DNA of 64,000 nt from the NCBI RefSeq assembly GCF_018127965.1, contig NZ_CP072349.1, positions 810,001 through 874,000 of the forward strand, in the 5' to 3' direction. Position numbers and translations under genes: made by a program. The stretch's first letter is position 1. Every line of letters starts with the position of its first letter. This document shows, one piece after another, positions 25,041 through 31,957 of the stretch. Source of the DNA: Prevotella melaninogenica. GTDB taxonomy: Bacteria > Bacteroidota > Bacteroidia > Bacteroidales > Bacteroidaceae. The notes beneath the pieces are model-generated. The model saw only the letters and a list, made by a program, of their open reading frames with translations. It made no database searches and was not told the DNA's origin.

Positions 25041-25442
25041 TTATACTTTCTTCGACTCGTCTCTAATATTGTGCGAAAGTACTTTACCCAAATCAAACAC
25101 TACTTGTTCTGCGACCCATACAAGCGGCTGACCGTCTTTGTCCCTGCCATGCTCGTAAGTGATAGGCTCGTTATTCTCATCTACGAATATCTCACAATGT
25201 GCGCCCAAGACCTCAACAAGTGCGCTGTCTCGGTCTTTATTGTAGCCAACATAGAACTGAATAGCATCATACTTGATAGGCTGTGCATTGCCGTCAGCAT
25301 CTTCGATTTCGTAGCCTTCTTCATCAAGCTGCAATAGCTTCTTGATAGTGGTTGGACGAACCTCACGAAATTCTTGCACTTTACGACCTGCAAGGATAGC
25401 ATCGAAATACTTTTGTTTGATGATAAGATTTAATACTTTCAT
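25041..25442 (-). CDS. ASCH domain protein heading the late operon
   Basis: 133 residues starting MKVLNLIIKQKYFDAILAGR, a close relative of the ASCH proteins at 3915 and 27727. It is the first gene after the promoter at 25470 and is followed by the MARK, PAPS-reductase, ParB and terminase genes, with gaps of about 2 to 20 bases. PUA-like ASCH barrels are predicted to bind RNA, so this copy may act on late transcripts; that is inference. Confidence 0.8.
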   Translation of the reverse strand: MKVLNLIIKQKYFDAILAGRKVQEFREVRPTTIKKLLQLDEEGYEIEDADGNAQPIKYDAIQFYVGYNKDRDSALVEVLGAHCEIFVDENNEPITYEHGRDKDGQPLVWVAEQVVFDLGKVLSHNIRDESKKV

Positions 25443-25464
25443 ACGACTTTTCTCTTTTTTTACG

Positions 25465-25482
25465 TATCACAAAGATACGATT
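25465..25482 (-). promoter_or_regulatory. Probable late promoter with palindromic operator
   Basis: TATCTTTG -7 element (complement of 25470-25477) embedded in the palindrome CGTATC-ACAAA-GATACG (25463-25479). Transcription would start at about 25463, some 20 bases before the ASCH ATG. No good -33 TTTG is present, which suggests dependence on an activator or a phage factor. Confidence 0.55.
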
Positions 25483-25504
25483 TAACATTATTATATTTAG
25501 AAAT

Positions 25505-25536
25505 AACCCACCCATTAAAGTAACAATGAGTGGGTT
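25505..25536 (-). terminator. Terminator of the Rha operon
   Basis: AACCCACTCATT/AATGGGTGGGTT type stem on the minus strand with an eight-base loop, 12 bases after the Rha stop. It separates the early module from the late operon promoter. Confidence 0.65.
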
Positions 25537-25547
25537 GTTGTTTATAT

Positions 25548-26324
25548 TCATGCAGCTTTGTTTTCACGCACAAGATTTGATATGATGGTGAAAATTTTAT
25601 CTATAAAATGATTTCTCACTGCAATATCTAACTTTGTCTCTTTATTGTGTAGTTTTTTGTAACTCTTAATTGATATATGATAGAGATAATACAACTGACT
25701 ATATACCTTATGCCAAACATCTTTGAAGTCGGTATTTGTCGCAATGGCATACTCTCTCACAAGCTGATTTACCCTTGCTTTCATGCTCATTTCGGGCAAA
25801 CGCTCATCTGATAATTTGGCTTCAAGGAGTTTCTCGCCATTTTCTTTGCGCTCTCTGTCCATGTTGTCAAGCCTCTGTTCTACGGCGCTCATTCTACGCT
25901 CTTGCTCTACCATAAGCTGTGCCTGCTGTAAAAGGTACTCTGCACCCGATAACTTCTTTTGGCTATCTTTGAGGGCGGATTCCATTTTATTGAAAGCTGC
26001 AATGTAGTCAAGTTTGAATTTCATTGCCCTTTTGCCAGTGAAACCCATAGCCAACAAAGTAAAGCCGTCTCGATTCATAACATATCGCTTTGCTCTCTTA
26101 AATCCGCCATTTGGTTGTGGCACATCTTCAAAGTATAGCTCAAACATGGTTTGGGGTGCATCCAAATTTGGATTACATTGATTATCAACATCTTGCACCT
26201 TTTCTAAGAGATTATCAATATCTCTTACAACATGCTCATGTGTTTTACCGAACTTTTCAGCAACCAACAAACTATTTGTCAGTGCTTGGCTGTTCTCGCC
26301 TTTGAAAACTAATTCGTTTATCAT
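25548..26324 (-). CDS. Rha family phage regulator / antirepressor
   Basis: 258 residues from the ATG at 26324 (MINELVFKGENSQALTNSLL). The N-terminal Rha domain shows VAEKFGKTHEHVVRDIDNLL, FELYFEDVPQPNG and RYVMNRDGFTLLAMGFTGKR. A coiled coil follows at about 150-190, then a C-terminal region ending in LVRENKAA. I prefer this start because family members begin at this Met; an upstream ATG at 26363 would lie inside the structured leader. Rha proteins interfere with or regulate lysogeny in many temperate phages. It is the intact counterpart of the broken KilA-N gene in the left module. Confidence 0.85.
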   Translation of the reverse strand: MINELVFKGENSQALTNSLLVAEKFGKTHEHVVRDIDNLLEKVQDVDNQCNPNLDAPQTMFELYFEDVPQPNGGFKRAKRYVMNRDGFTLLAMGFTGKRAMKFKLDYIAAFNKMESALKDSQKKLSGAEYLLQQAQLMVEQERRMSAVEQRLDNMDRERKENGEKLLEAKLSDERLPEMSMKARVNQLVREYAIATNTDFKDVWHKVYSQLYYLYHISIKSYKKLHNKETKLDIAVRNHFIDKIFTIISNLVRENKAA

Positions 26325-26355
26325 ACTATGTTGAAATTGATTATATTCATAGAAT

Positions 26356-26469
26356 AAGGGCAAAGGTGAAGACCGCCGATTGTCGCAGTTTGCGGTCTAA
26401 ACCAATGCCCTTTAAATATCTTCTCTGTTACTAACTGCGACGAAAGTAACTTTTTACTTTGCAAAGATA
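26356..26469 (-). promoter_or_regulatory. Promoter and structured leader RNA of rha (kissing-hairpin candidate)
   Basis: TATCTTTG at 26462-26469 is the -7 element. Hairpin D pairs 26445-26450 with 26427-26432 (GTTACT/AGTAAC) and its 12-base loop ends GTCGCAGTT (26433-26441). Hairpin C pairs 26392-26398 with 26370-26376 (AGACCGC/GCGGTCT) and its loop contains AACTGCGAC (26382-26390), fully complementary to the D loop. AAGGGCA/TGCCCTT (26406-26412 with 26356-26362) encloses hairpin C. The connecting AGAGAAGATATTTAAAGGGC is identical to the left copy, while all other helices have changed with pairing kept. Confidence 0.72.
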
Positions 26470-26532
26470 TTGCTTTCTGATTAGTTCACACTTTTATCTT
26501 TTGTGAGTTAAACAACAATCAGTCGGTTGTCA

Positions 26533-26763
26533 TTAAATTACCTTATATTGGCTTTCTGTGCTTGTAACATCAATACTATCCGCCATAATTCGCATGATAG
26601 CTTCATTTATAGTGGCGTATGCGCACCCGACCTTGTCTTCAAAGTCTTTGTCAAAGCCAAATAACTTATCTTGTACTTCGCCTAACTTAGCGAAACACTC
26701 ATCTAAATTCTTCTTGCAGTTTAATAACTCTGCTGTATTATTGCTTAATGCTATTGTTGTCAT
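26533..26763 (-). CDS. Small phage protein, paralogue of the 2439 gene
   Basis: 76 residues, acidic and helical: TAELLNCKKNLDECFAKLGE near the start and a DVTSTESQYKVI end. Homologous to the 79-residue protein at 2439, but here it lies upstream of the antirepressor leader, not downstream. It follows the 33-codon gene by four bases. Function unknown. Confidence 0.78.
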   Translation of the reverse strand: MTTIALSNNTAELLNCKKNLDECFAKLGEVQDKLFGFDKDFEDKVGCAYATINEAIMRIMADSIDVTSTESQYKVI

Positions 26764-26767
26764 AGTC

Positions 26768-26869
26768 TTATTTCTTTTTATTGTCTGACTTCTTGTTTAT
26801 TCTCTCTGTTTCTAATGCGTGGGCTACTATGTCATTCACCCACGCTGCTGTTTCTTTCAATTTGTCCAT
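26768..26869 (-). CDS. Very small phage protein (33 aa), paralogue of the 3805 gene
   Basis: 33 codons beginning MDKLKETAAWVNDIVAHALE. Conservation of ETAAWVN(E/D)IV with the protein at 3805, alongside divergence elsewhere, argues for a real gene. Starts two bases after the DUF2693 stop. Function unknown. Confidence 0.68.
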   Translation of the reverse strand: MDKLKETAAWVNDIVAHALETERINKKSDNKKK

Positions 26870-26870
26870 G

Positions 26871-27197
26871 TTATGCTATTCTAACTAAGTTTGCTTTTTT
26901 GAAACAACGCCACTCGTCTTTTTCGCAATCAAAGTACACTTGACAAGTGTCTGCTGTTTTCTTTGTACCCTTTGTCGCAGGTATTCTGTCACTCATAAGA
27001 GTGCCATAAGCCTCTCTCATAGTGCCGTCTACCTTCTGAAAGTAGAACTTTACAACTCGCTTACTAAGGGCTGCTTTTAGCTTGATATTAGCCCAAGCGC
27101 ACTTTAACGCTTCAGATAGTGTATAACCATTTTTGCGAACAAACTGCCATGCAAGATTCATAACCTCTCTCATAGTGTTCTTAAATGATGTACTCAT
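26871..27197 (-). CDS. DUF2693 / WYL_2 SH3-like small phage protein (right module)
   Basis: 108 residues (MSTSFKNTMREVMNLAWQFV; VKFYFQKVDGTMREAYGTL; CEKDEWRCFKKANLVRI), almost identical to the protein at 4624. The last 135 bases of the two genes are the same. First gene of the leftward early operon facing the repressor at 27442. Confidence 0.75.
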   Translation of the reverse strand: MSTSFKNTMREVMNLAWQFVRKNGYTLSEALKCAWANIKLKAALSKRVVKFYFQKVDGTMREAYGTLMSDRIPATKGTKKTADTCQVYFDCEKDEWRCFKKANLVRIA

Positions 27198-27243
27198 AAC
27201 CTTTATTATTTAATAGTTTTATATTTGTTTCTTAATCACAATG

Positions 27244-27415
27244 CAAAGATATAAGATATTTCTAATACAAACAAATGTTTTGATAAGAAATGTCTAATAT
27301 TTAACATTGCTTTGTAAATAGTAGATATTTCTTAACTTCTATTTGCAAACAATTAGATATTTCTTATATTTTAATCACTTTTTCTTGTTATTATCATATT
27401 AATACATTAACTTTG
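27244..27415. promoter_or_regulatory. Divergent promoters with four operator repeats (right immunity module)
   Basis: Rightward promoter: CTTG (27384-27387), 20 bases, TAACTTTG (27408-27415). Leftward promoter: TTTG (complement of 27272-27275), 20 bases, TATCTTTG (complement of 27244-27251). Four direct repeats AGATATTTCTWA, with the second as AGAAATGTCTAA, start at 27254, 27286, 27323 and 27355. Spacings are 32, 37 and 32 bases, exactly as in the left module although the sequence differs. Promoters and flanking bases align with the left copy. Confidence 0.8.
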
Positions 27416-27441
27416 CAGCGTATTAATATTAGTTATAACTT

Positions 27442-27708
27442 ATGGATATAAAAAAGGTAATAAAAGAACATGGATGGACGCTTGAACGGCTGGCATCTGA
27501 AATGACAAATAAGCGAGAAGATAAAAAAGGTATATCTCAATCTTCATTATCGCAGTTACTTAACGGGAGTACACCATTAGACCGCTTGCAGGAGATAGCA
27601 TCTATTATAGGTGTGTCGGTATCTGAACTCGTGGCGGACGAAAAGGACGTATCAAATACTATCATTTGCCCCCATTGTGGGAAGCCAATCAAGTTTGAGA
27701 AAGTATAA
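27442..27708 (+). CDS. Xre-type phage repressor with C-terminal zinc ribbon (right module)
   Basis: 88 residues (MDIKKVIKEHGWTLERLASE). Helix-turn-helix recognition segment GISQSSLSQLLNG, then LQEIASIIGVSVSELVADEK and a CPHC zinc half-ribbon. It matches the left repressor nearly residue for residue outside the recognition helix and a short insertion, and a stretch of about 47 bases coding for QEIASIIGVSVSEL is identical. It should control the promoters at 27244-27415. An ASCH gene follows after 18 bases. Confidence 0.85.
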   Translation: MDIKKVIKEHGWTLERLASEMTNKREDKKGISQSSLSQLLNGSTPLDRLQEIASIIGVSVSELVADEKDVSNTIICPHCGKPIKFEKV

Positions 27709-27726
27709 TTAATAAAATAGAAAAGA

Positions 27727-28110
27727 ATGAAAACGCTAAATCTTATTATTAAGCAGGTGTACTTTGACCAAATTATAAATGGAACGAAGACACAAGAGTT
27801 TAGAGAGGTAAAACCTACTACTATTAAAAAACTCCTCCAACTCGATGAAGACGGCTATGAGTTAGAAGACGAGAAAGGTAACGCCATACCAATACACTAT
27901 GACGCTATCCGATTCTATGTTGGGTATAATAAAAACCGAGATAGTGCTTTGGTTGAGGTGAAAGGTGAGTATTGTGAAATATTCTTAGATGAAAACAACG
28001 AGCCGATAATCTACGAAGATGGAACGGATAAAGACGGAAATCCGCTTGAGTGGGTCGCAGAACAGGTCGTGTTTAACTTGGGTAAAGTTTTAGAAGTCCA
28101 TAGAAAGTAA
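27727..28110 (+). CDS. ASCH domain protein co-transcribed with the repressor
   Basis: 127 residues (MKTLNLIIKQVYFDQIINGT; REVKPTTIKKLLQLDEDGYE; ALVEVKGEYCEI). Third ASCH copy of the prophage; this one is read rightward with the repressor, so it is probably expressed in the lysogen. Its last 21 bases overlap the convergent gene at 28090. Confidence 0.78.
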   Translation: MKTLNLIIKQVYFDQIINGTKTQEFREVKPTTIKKLLQLDEDGYELEDEKGNAIPIHYDAIRFYVGYNKNRDSALVEVKGEYCEIFLDENNEPIIYEDGTDKDGNPLEWVAEQVVFNLGKVLEVHRK

Positions 28111-28494
28111 AGCCTTATTCATAAGCTCGTCCACGTTTTGACGAAAGTCTGAATAAGTGGTATAAAGTACCATCAGCTCCGTACAGGTTGCGGAAATAAC
28201 GCTTGCACAAGTTACTTTGGTAGCTTTGGTGATAGCACGTCTAAGCCCCTGCGGCATCTTGCCACCAAAGAATTTATTAGGAGAGTAAAGGTAGATGACA
28301 ACAAAGATAAACTCTTTGCGGTCGTTTACCTTTATTTCTTTGCCCTTTAATTCCTCGAATACTTTGTAAATCTTCGGAATGAGATTTAAGTCTTTCAGTT
28401 TAGGAGATGTGGCAATCTCATTATCTACTATGGCTTGACGTAATGCCGTGCGTGCCTTTTCTATTCTCTTGATTGTTTCGATTATCTGCTCCAT
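28090..28494 (-). CDS. Hypothetical phage protein (134 aa)
   Basis: 134 residues beginning MEQIIETIKRIEKARTALRQ, helical and basic with an RKEFIFVVIYLYSPNKFFGG core. It is a conserved-looking Bacteroidota mobile-element protein but I cannot name it. It lies between the immunity module and the integrase regulatory repeats and converges on the ASCH gene with a 21-base overlap. Confidence 0.6.
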   Translation of the reverse strand: MEQIIETIKRIEKARTALRQAIVDNEIATSPKLKDLNLIPKIYKVFEELKGKEIKVNDRKEFIFVVIYLYSPNKFFGGKMPQGLRRAITKATKVTCASVISATCTELMVLYTTYSDFRQNVDELMNKALLSMDF

Positions 28495-28600
28495 TTATAG
28501 AGTTTTCAACAAAAATATAGCAAATAATCTTAAATAATCAAATTTGTTTAGATAAATTTTTACATAGTAAGTAAATAAACACAACAAAATTTACTTATTT

Positions 28601-28725
28601 CAGTGTGTTGGTCAGTGTGTTGGTCAGTGTGTTGCTTTTTATTTTATACCTTTGTAAAAATCTAATATAAAGATAATTACAAAGGTAGTTAGTGTGTTGG
28701 TCAGTGTGTTGGTCAGTGTGTTGTT
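28601..28725. repeat. Two arrays of three 12-bp repeats flanking a palindrome
   Basis: Unit CAGTGTGTTGGT occurs three times at 28601-28636 and three times at 28690-28725, with small changes in the outer copies. Between them is an 11-bp inverted repeat TACCTTTGTAA/TTACAAAGGTA (28647-28657 and 28677-28687), each arm also matching a -7 element. The second array runs to the integrase stop codon. Probably binding sites for integrase, excisionase or a regulator. Confidence 0.7.
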
Positions 28726-29923
28726 ACGCTTTTAGAACATAGTCTAAAAGTTTTACATTTGCCTCGTTTATAGTATTAAAATCCTTTTTAATGTATAGTT
28801 CCGTTATCCTCAGTGACTGGTCAGTGTGGTTTAGCATATCATTAACTATATACTTGCTTATTTTTACGTCATTTACGGCAATTGTAGCCATAGAGTGCCT
28901 GGCAGCATAGAATTGTAGCCGTTCAATGCCCATTTCTTTACCAATCTCCTTTAGTCCGATGTTTATCGCACGATTGAAACTCTCCATTGTAGTAAAGCGT
29001 TCTGAAAAGTTAAACACATGAGTTTTACCCTTGTATTTCTCAACTAACGGCTTGATATAATCCGTTATTTTTACGTGTATCTCCGCCTTATCTCTCCGCC
29101 TATCCTTTGTTTTCATACGGTCATAGATAATAGTGTTATCTTCCAATTTATCAGCATAGTATAGGTCGGCAGAGTTCATTCCCATAAGGCAGAATGAAAG
29201 ACGGAAACAATCTAATGCCAAATCGTGACGGCTGGACTTCCCTTTAACTCTGATGTTGTCATATGGCAGGGCAAATATCCTCCTTATAGTTTCAACGTCC
29301 AAGGCACGCTTTTCTGCTACATTCTGTTCCACAGGCTTATACCTGTCCAAGGAGTGCTTAATACGGATAATATCGTTGTCTTCATCGTTATAATACTCCT
29401 TTGCAGCGTTGAATATAGTTTTGATACAATTAGGGTATAGAGATTGTGCCCTTGGACGGTCTTTTAATGCGTTCTCAAAGGCTTTCATTGCCTTAACGTT
29501 GATTTCCTCACAAAGGATATTATCACGCCCTACAAAGGAACACAAAGCGTTTAGAGCCGTTTTGTAGTTCTTTATCCCTTTAATAGTTGATTCTTTAATC
29601 CATTTCGCTGCAAACTCGGTAAATGATACCCCTTTATTTTCTTTCTTTTGTCGGATATAGGAAACAATAGTGTCAATGTCTATATCGTTAAACTCAAGAC
29701 TTAATTCACTTAACCTACTCCTATACTCTTTTATAATGTCGTTACACTTATCGAGTATATTTGCGTTTTTTATCTTGAATGAAGCTGTTATGTCCTTTTT
29801 AGTGATATACATCGTGGTAGGAATAAAACGTACCTTTGAGTTATGAGTGAATCTTATCACTACATTCCATGTTCCATCTGCACGCTTATTTCCTCTTTTT
29901 ATTAATGCCTTAAATGTTGCCAT
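28724..29923 (-). CDS. int: Tyrosine recombinase (phage integrase)
   Basis: 399 residues: N-terminal arm-binding domain (1-95), SAM-like core-binding domain (about 100-200) and catalytic domain (205-399). Active-site parts are YAARHSMATIA (second Arg), MLNHTD (His) and ELYIKKD (Tyr nucleophile). The first catalytic Arg is replaced by Asn in LMGMNSADLY, a substitution seen in several Bacteroidota integrases such as the IntDOT type. It sits beside the tRNA-Arg and faces away from it, with its start about 150 bases from the tRNA 3' end. It catalyses integration and excision. Confidence 0.93.
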   Translation of the reverse strand: MATFKALIKRGNKRADGTWNVVIRFTHNSKVRFIPTTMYITKKDITASFKIKNANILDKCNDIIKEYRSRLSELSLEFNDIDIDTIVSYIRQKKENKGVSFTEFAAKWIKESTIKGIKNYKTALNALCSFVGRDNILCEEINVKAMKAFENALKDRPRAQSLYPNCIKTIFNAAKEYYNDEDNDIIRIKHSLDRYKPVEQNVAEKRALDVETIRRIFALPYDNIRVKGKSSRHDLALDCFRLSFCLMGMNSADLYYADKLEDNTIIYDRMKTKDRRRDKAEIHVKITDYIKPLVEKYKGKTHVFNFSERFTTMESFNRAINIGLKEIGKEMGIERLQFYAARHSMATIAVNDVKISKYIVNDMLNHTDQSLRITELYIKKDFNTINEANVKLLDYVLKA

Positions 29924-30021
29924 ATGTCTTTTTAGTCAATTATCAGTCAATTTATAATCCTTACTTGTAGGCTTAAATCTCTACTTGTATCACATTTTAT
30001 ATTCCTGCCGATATTCGCAAA

Positions 30022-30061
30022 GAAGGCGAAAAACCCTTTGTTTATGGGATTTCTCGCCTTC
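30022..30061 (-). terminator. Hairpin downstream of tRNA-Arg
   Basis: Arms GAAGGCGAAAAACCC and GGGATTTCTCGCCTTC form a long stem with mismatches, ten bases beyond the tRNA 3' end on the minus strand. Likely the tRNA terminator, or the phage-derived replacement of it. Confidence 0.6.
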
Positions 30062-30070
30062 GGAACTATG

Positions 30071-30144
30071 TGACTCCGTTGGGATTCAAACCCAAGACCT
30101 TCAGAACCGGAATCTGACGCTCTATTCAGCTAAGCTACGGAGCC
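30071..30144 (-). tRNA. tRNA-Arg (anticodon CCG)
   Basis: Cloverleaf on the minus strand: acceptor GGCTCCG/CGGAGTC, D-arm GCTTAGC, anticodon arm TCAGA-TTCCGGT-TCTGA with anticodon CCG, T-arm TTGGG-TTTGAAT-CCCAA, discriminator A, no encoded CCA. It reads CGG codons. Its 3' end is the junction with the prophage and so the probable attachment site. Confidence 0.95.
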
Positions 30145-30369
30145 TAATGATTGTGCAAAGATACAGTAAAGTTTGCATAATTCCAATGAACAGTAAACAT
30201 TCTTGTTAAAGTTTATGATATAGAAGTGATGTTTTCAAAGCTTAGTAATATTCTTTATAACAAGTGGGAATATCAGATGTAAGCTATCATAAAGTTGTAA
30301 TTCGTAGAGGAAATATGTTATTTTGTAAGATTAAGGTAGTGTTTGTTTCTCAGTTTGATAATAAATATA

Positions 30370-30377
30370 TACCTTTG
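30370..30377 (+). promoter_or_regulatory. -7 element upstream of asnA
   Basis: TACCTTTG 44 bases before the asnA ATG. Candidate TTTG boxes lie upstream but at non-standard spacing. The rest of the 276-base gap after the tRNA holds nothing else recognisable. Confidence 0.6.
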
Positions 30378-30420
30378 TGTGCAATTGCAACTGATAAACC
30401 ATAAAAAGAAAGGAACCATA

Positions 30421-31457
30421 ATGAGTCAACTGATAAAGCCAGAAGGATATAAAGCTGTACTTGGCAAACGCCAAACCGAGCAGGGTATCAAACTGATAAA
30501 GGAGTTCTTTCAGCAGAACTTAGCTACTGAACTACGACTAAGTCGTGTTACGGCACCGTTGTTCGTGCTGAAAGGATTAGGTATCAATGATGACTTGAAT
30601 GGTGTTGAGCGCCCTGTTTCCTTTCCGATTAAGGACTTGGGGGAAGCTGAGGCTGAGGTAGTACACTCTCTGGCAAAGTGGAAACGACTGACGTTGGCTG
30701 ATTATGACATTCAACCGGGCTATGGTATCTATACAGATATGAATGCTATTCGAGCTGATGAAGAGTTAGACAACCTTTATTCACTTTATGTTGACCAGTG
30801 GGATTGGGAGGCGGTTATCACCGAAGGCGATAGAATACGTAGTTTTTTAGAGAATGTCGTTTGTCGTATTTATGCTGCTATTCTTCGTACAGAGTTCCTT
30901 GCTTGTGAGACCTATCCTCAGTTGGAACCTTTCCTTCCACAGACGATTCATTTATTCATGCACAAGATTTGCTGGATATGTATCCTACACTGACAGCCAA
31001 GGAGCGTGAAGATGAGATTTGTAAGAAGTATGGTGCTGTATTTATTGAGGGTATCGGTTGCAGATTAAGTAATGGCGAGAAGCATGATGGTCGTGCTGCC
31101 GATTATGATGATTGGTCAACTGTTGCAGAAGATGGTAAGACTGGCTTGAATGGTGATATCCTCATTTGGTACCCTATCTTAGGACGTAGCATAGAACTTT
31201 CGTCAATGGGTGTTCGTGTGGATAAGACTGCCTTACTTCGTCAGTTGACGATAGAGAAGCAAGAAGAACGTGAGCAACTCTTCTTTCATCAACAGTTACT
31301 CTCTGACAAGCTGCCGTTATGTATTGGTGGTGGTATCGGACAGAGCCGTCTTTGTATGATAATGTTGCACAAGGCGCATATTGGTGAGATACAAGCAAGT
31401 ATCTGGTCAGAAGAAATGAGAAGAGCGTGTGAAGAGGCAGGAATGCCGTTGATCTAA
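30421..31457 (+). pseudogene. asnA: Aspartate-ammonia ligase AsnA, split by one frameshift
   Basis: AsnA makes asparagine from aspartate, ammonia and ATP. The first frame (MSQLIKPEGYKAVLGKRQTE to PFLPQTIH) ends at 30993; the rest (HAQDLLDMYPTL, YGAVFIEGIGCRLSNGEKHD, GGGIGQSRLCMIML) is in another frame to 31457. The break is in CATTTATTC at 30949-30957, where CATTTTATTC would restore TIHFIHAQD and a 345-residue enzyme of normal length. One T is missing from a T run, which is either a true mutation or a homopolymer error. If real, the strain lacks this route to asparagine. Confidence 0.9.
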
Positions 31458-31957
31458 AGTCTCACCCCTCCATTCCTCTTCCGAACCAATGGTCATTGAG
31501 CGTAGGGAAGTAATGGGAGAATTATCTGTTTTGGAGGAAAAGAAGTTCAAACCAACAATGGGCGTTATAAGCGGCTAATCATATTGATAAAGCAAAAAAG
31601 GGCCATATCAAACTCTAAGAACGAGTTTGGTATGGCTCTTTGGGTATCATAATGTAACGCCCAATCCATATCCAGCCTATGTGTTGGTGCTTAGCACGTG
31701 TGGTGCTCATGGTCAGCACCAATGGTGCGGATGGCATATTAAGTTCTAATATCTTATTGGATAGGCTCTATTTATTATCATATTCCGTATGGAAGGAGGT
31801 GTTGTTTAAGTCCTATCAAGCAGTAAGCATTAATAAAGAGAGAATCTCTTATCCTGTTAGGACTCCCTTCCTCAGTACTTCCCTTCGGTTGGTGACCGTT
31901 GGTTTAGGAGAGGAGCAAGGGGGAATTTCCCTCCTTTGGAGGGGTTAGGGGAGGTTT
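31458..31957. other. 500-base intergenic region with terminator and dispersed repeat
   Basis: No credible gene. It contains a strong hairpin (31597-31641) and a dispersed palindromic repeat around AGCACGTGTGGTGCT and GCACCAATGGTGC (31692-31730). Open frames here lack recognisable features. Confidence 0.6.
31597..31641 (+). terminator. Rho-independent terminator, asnA side
   Basis: 19-bp stem AAAGGGCCATATCAAACTC with GAGTTTGGTATGGCTCTTT, two G-U pairs and a seven-base loop. A-rich on one side and T-rich on the other, so it can stop transcription in both directions. Confidence 0.75.

Larger units (their letters stand above)
1..30070. mobile_element. Prophage (siphovirus type), left end outside window
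   Basis: A contiguous block of phage genes: integrase next to a tRNA-Arg, repressor modules, terminase, portal, capsid, tail tube, tape measure and a tail protein that runs off the left edge. The right boundary is placed at the 3' end of the tRNA-Arg gene at 30071, the usual target of tyrosine integrases. No lysis, replication or second attachment site is visible, so those must lie to the left. Structural genes read leftward; the repressors and accessory morons read rightward. The prophage carries two paralogous immunity modules. Confidence 0.93.

Noticed and set aside
28601..28725. 12-bp arrays considered as a CRISPR
   Set aside because: Units are directly tandem without spacers.
30343..30420. 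Upstream extension of the asnA frame
   Set aside because: Would place the start before the -7 element; AsnA begins at MSQLIKPEG.
31679..31948. 89-codon frame in the asnA-aguB gap
   Set aside because: Runs through the dispersed repeat and has no recognisable protein features.
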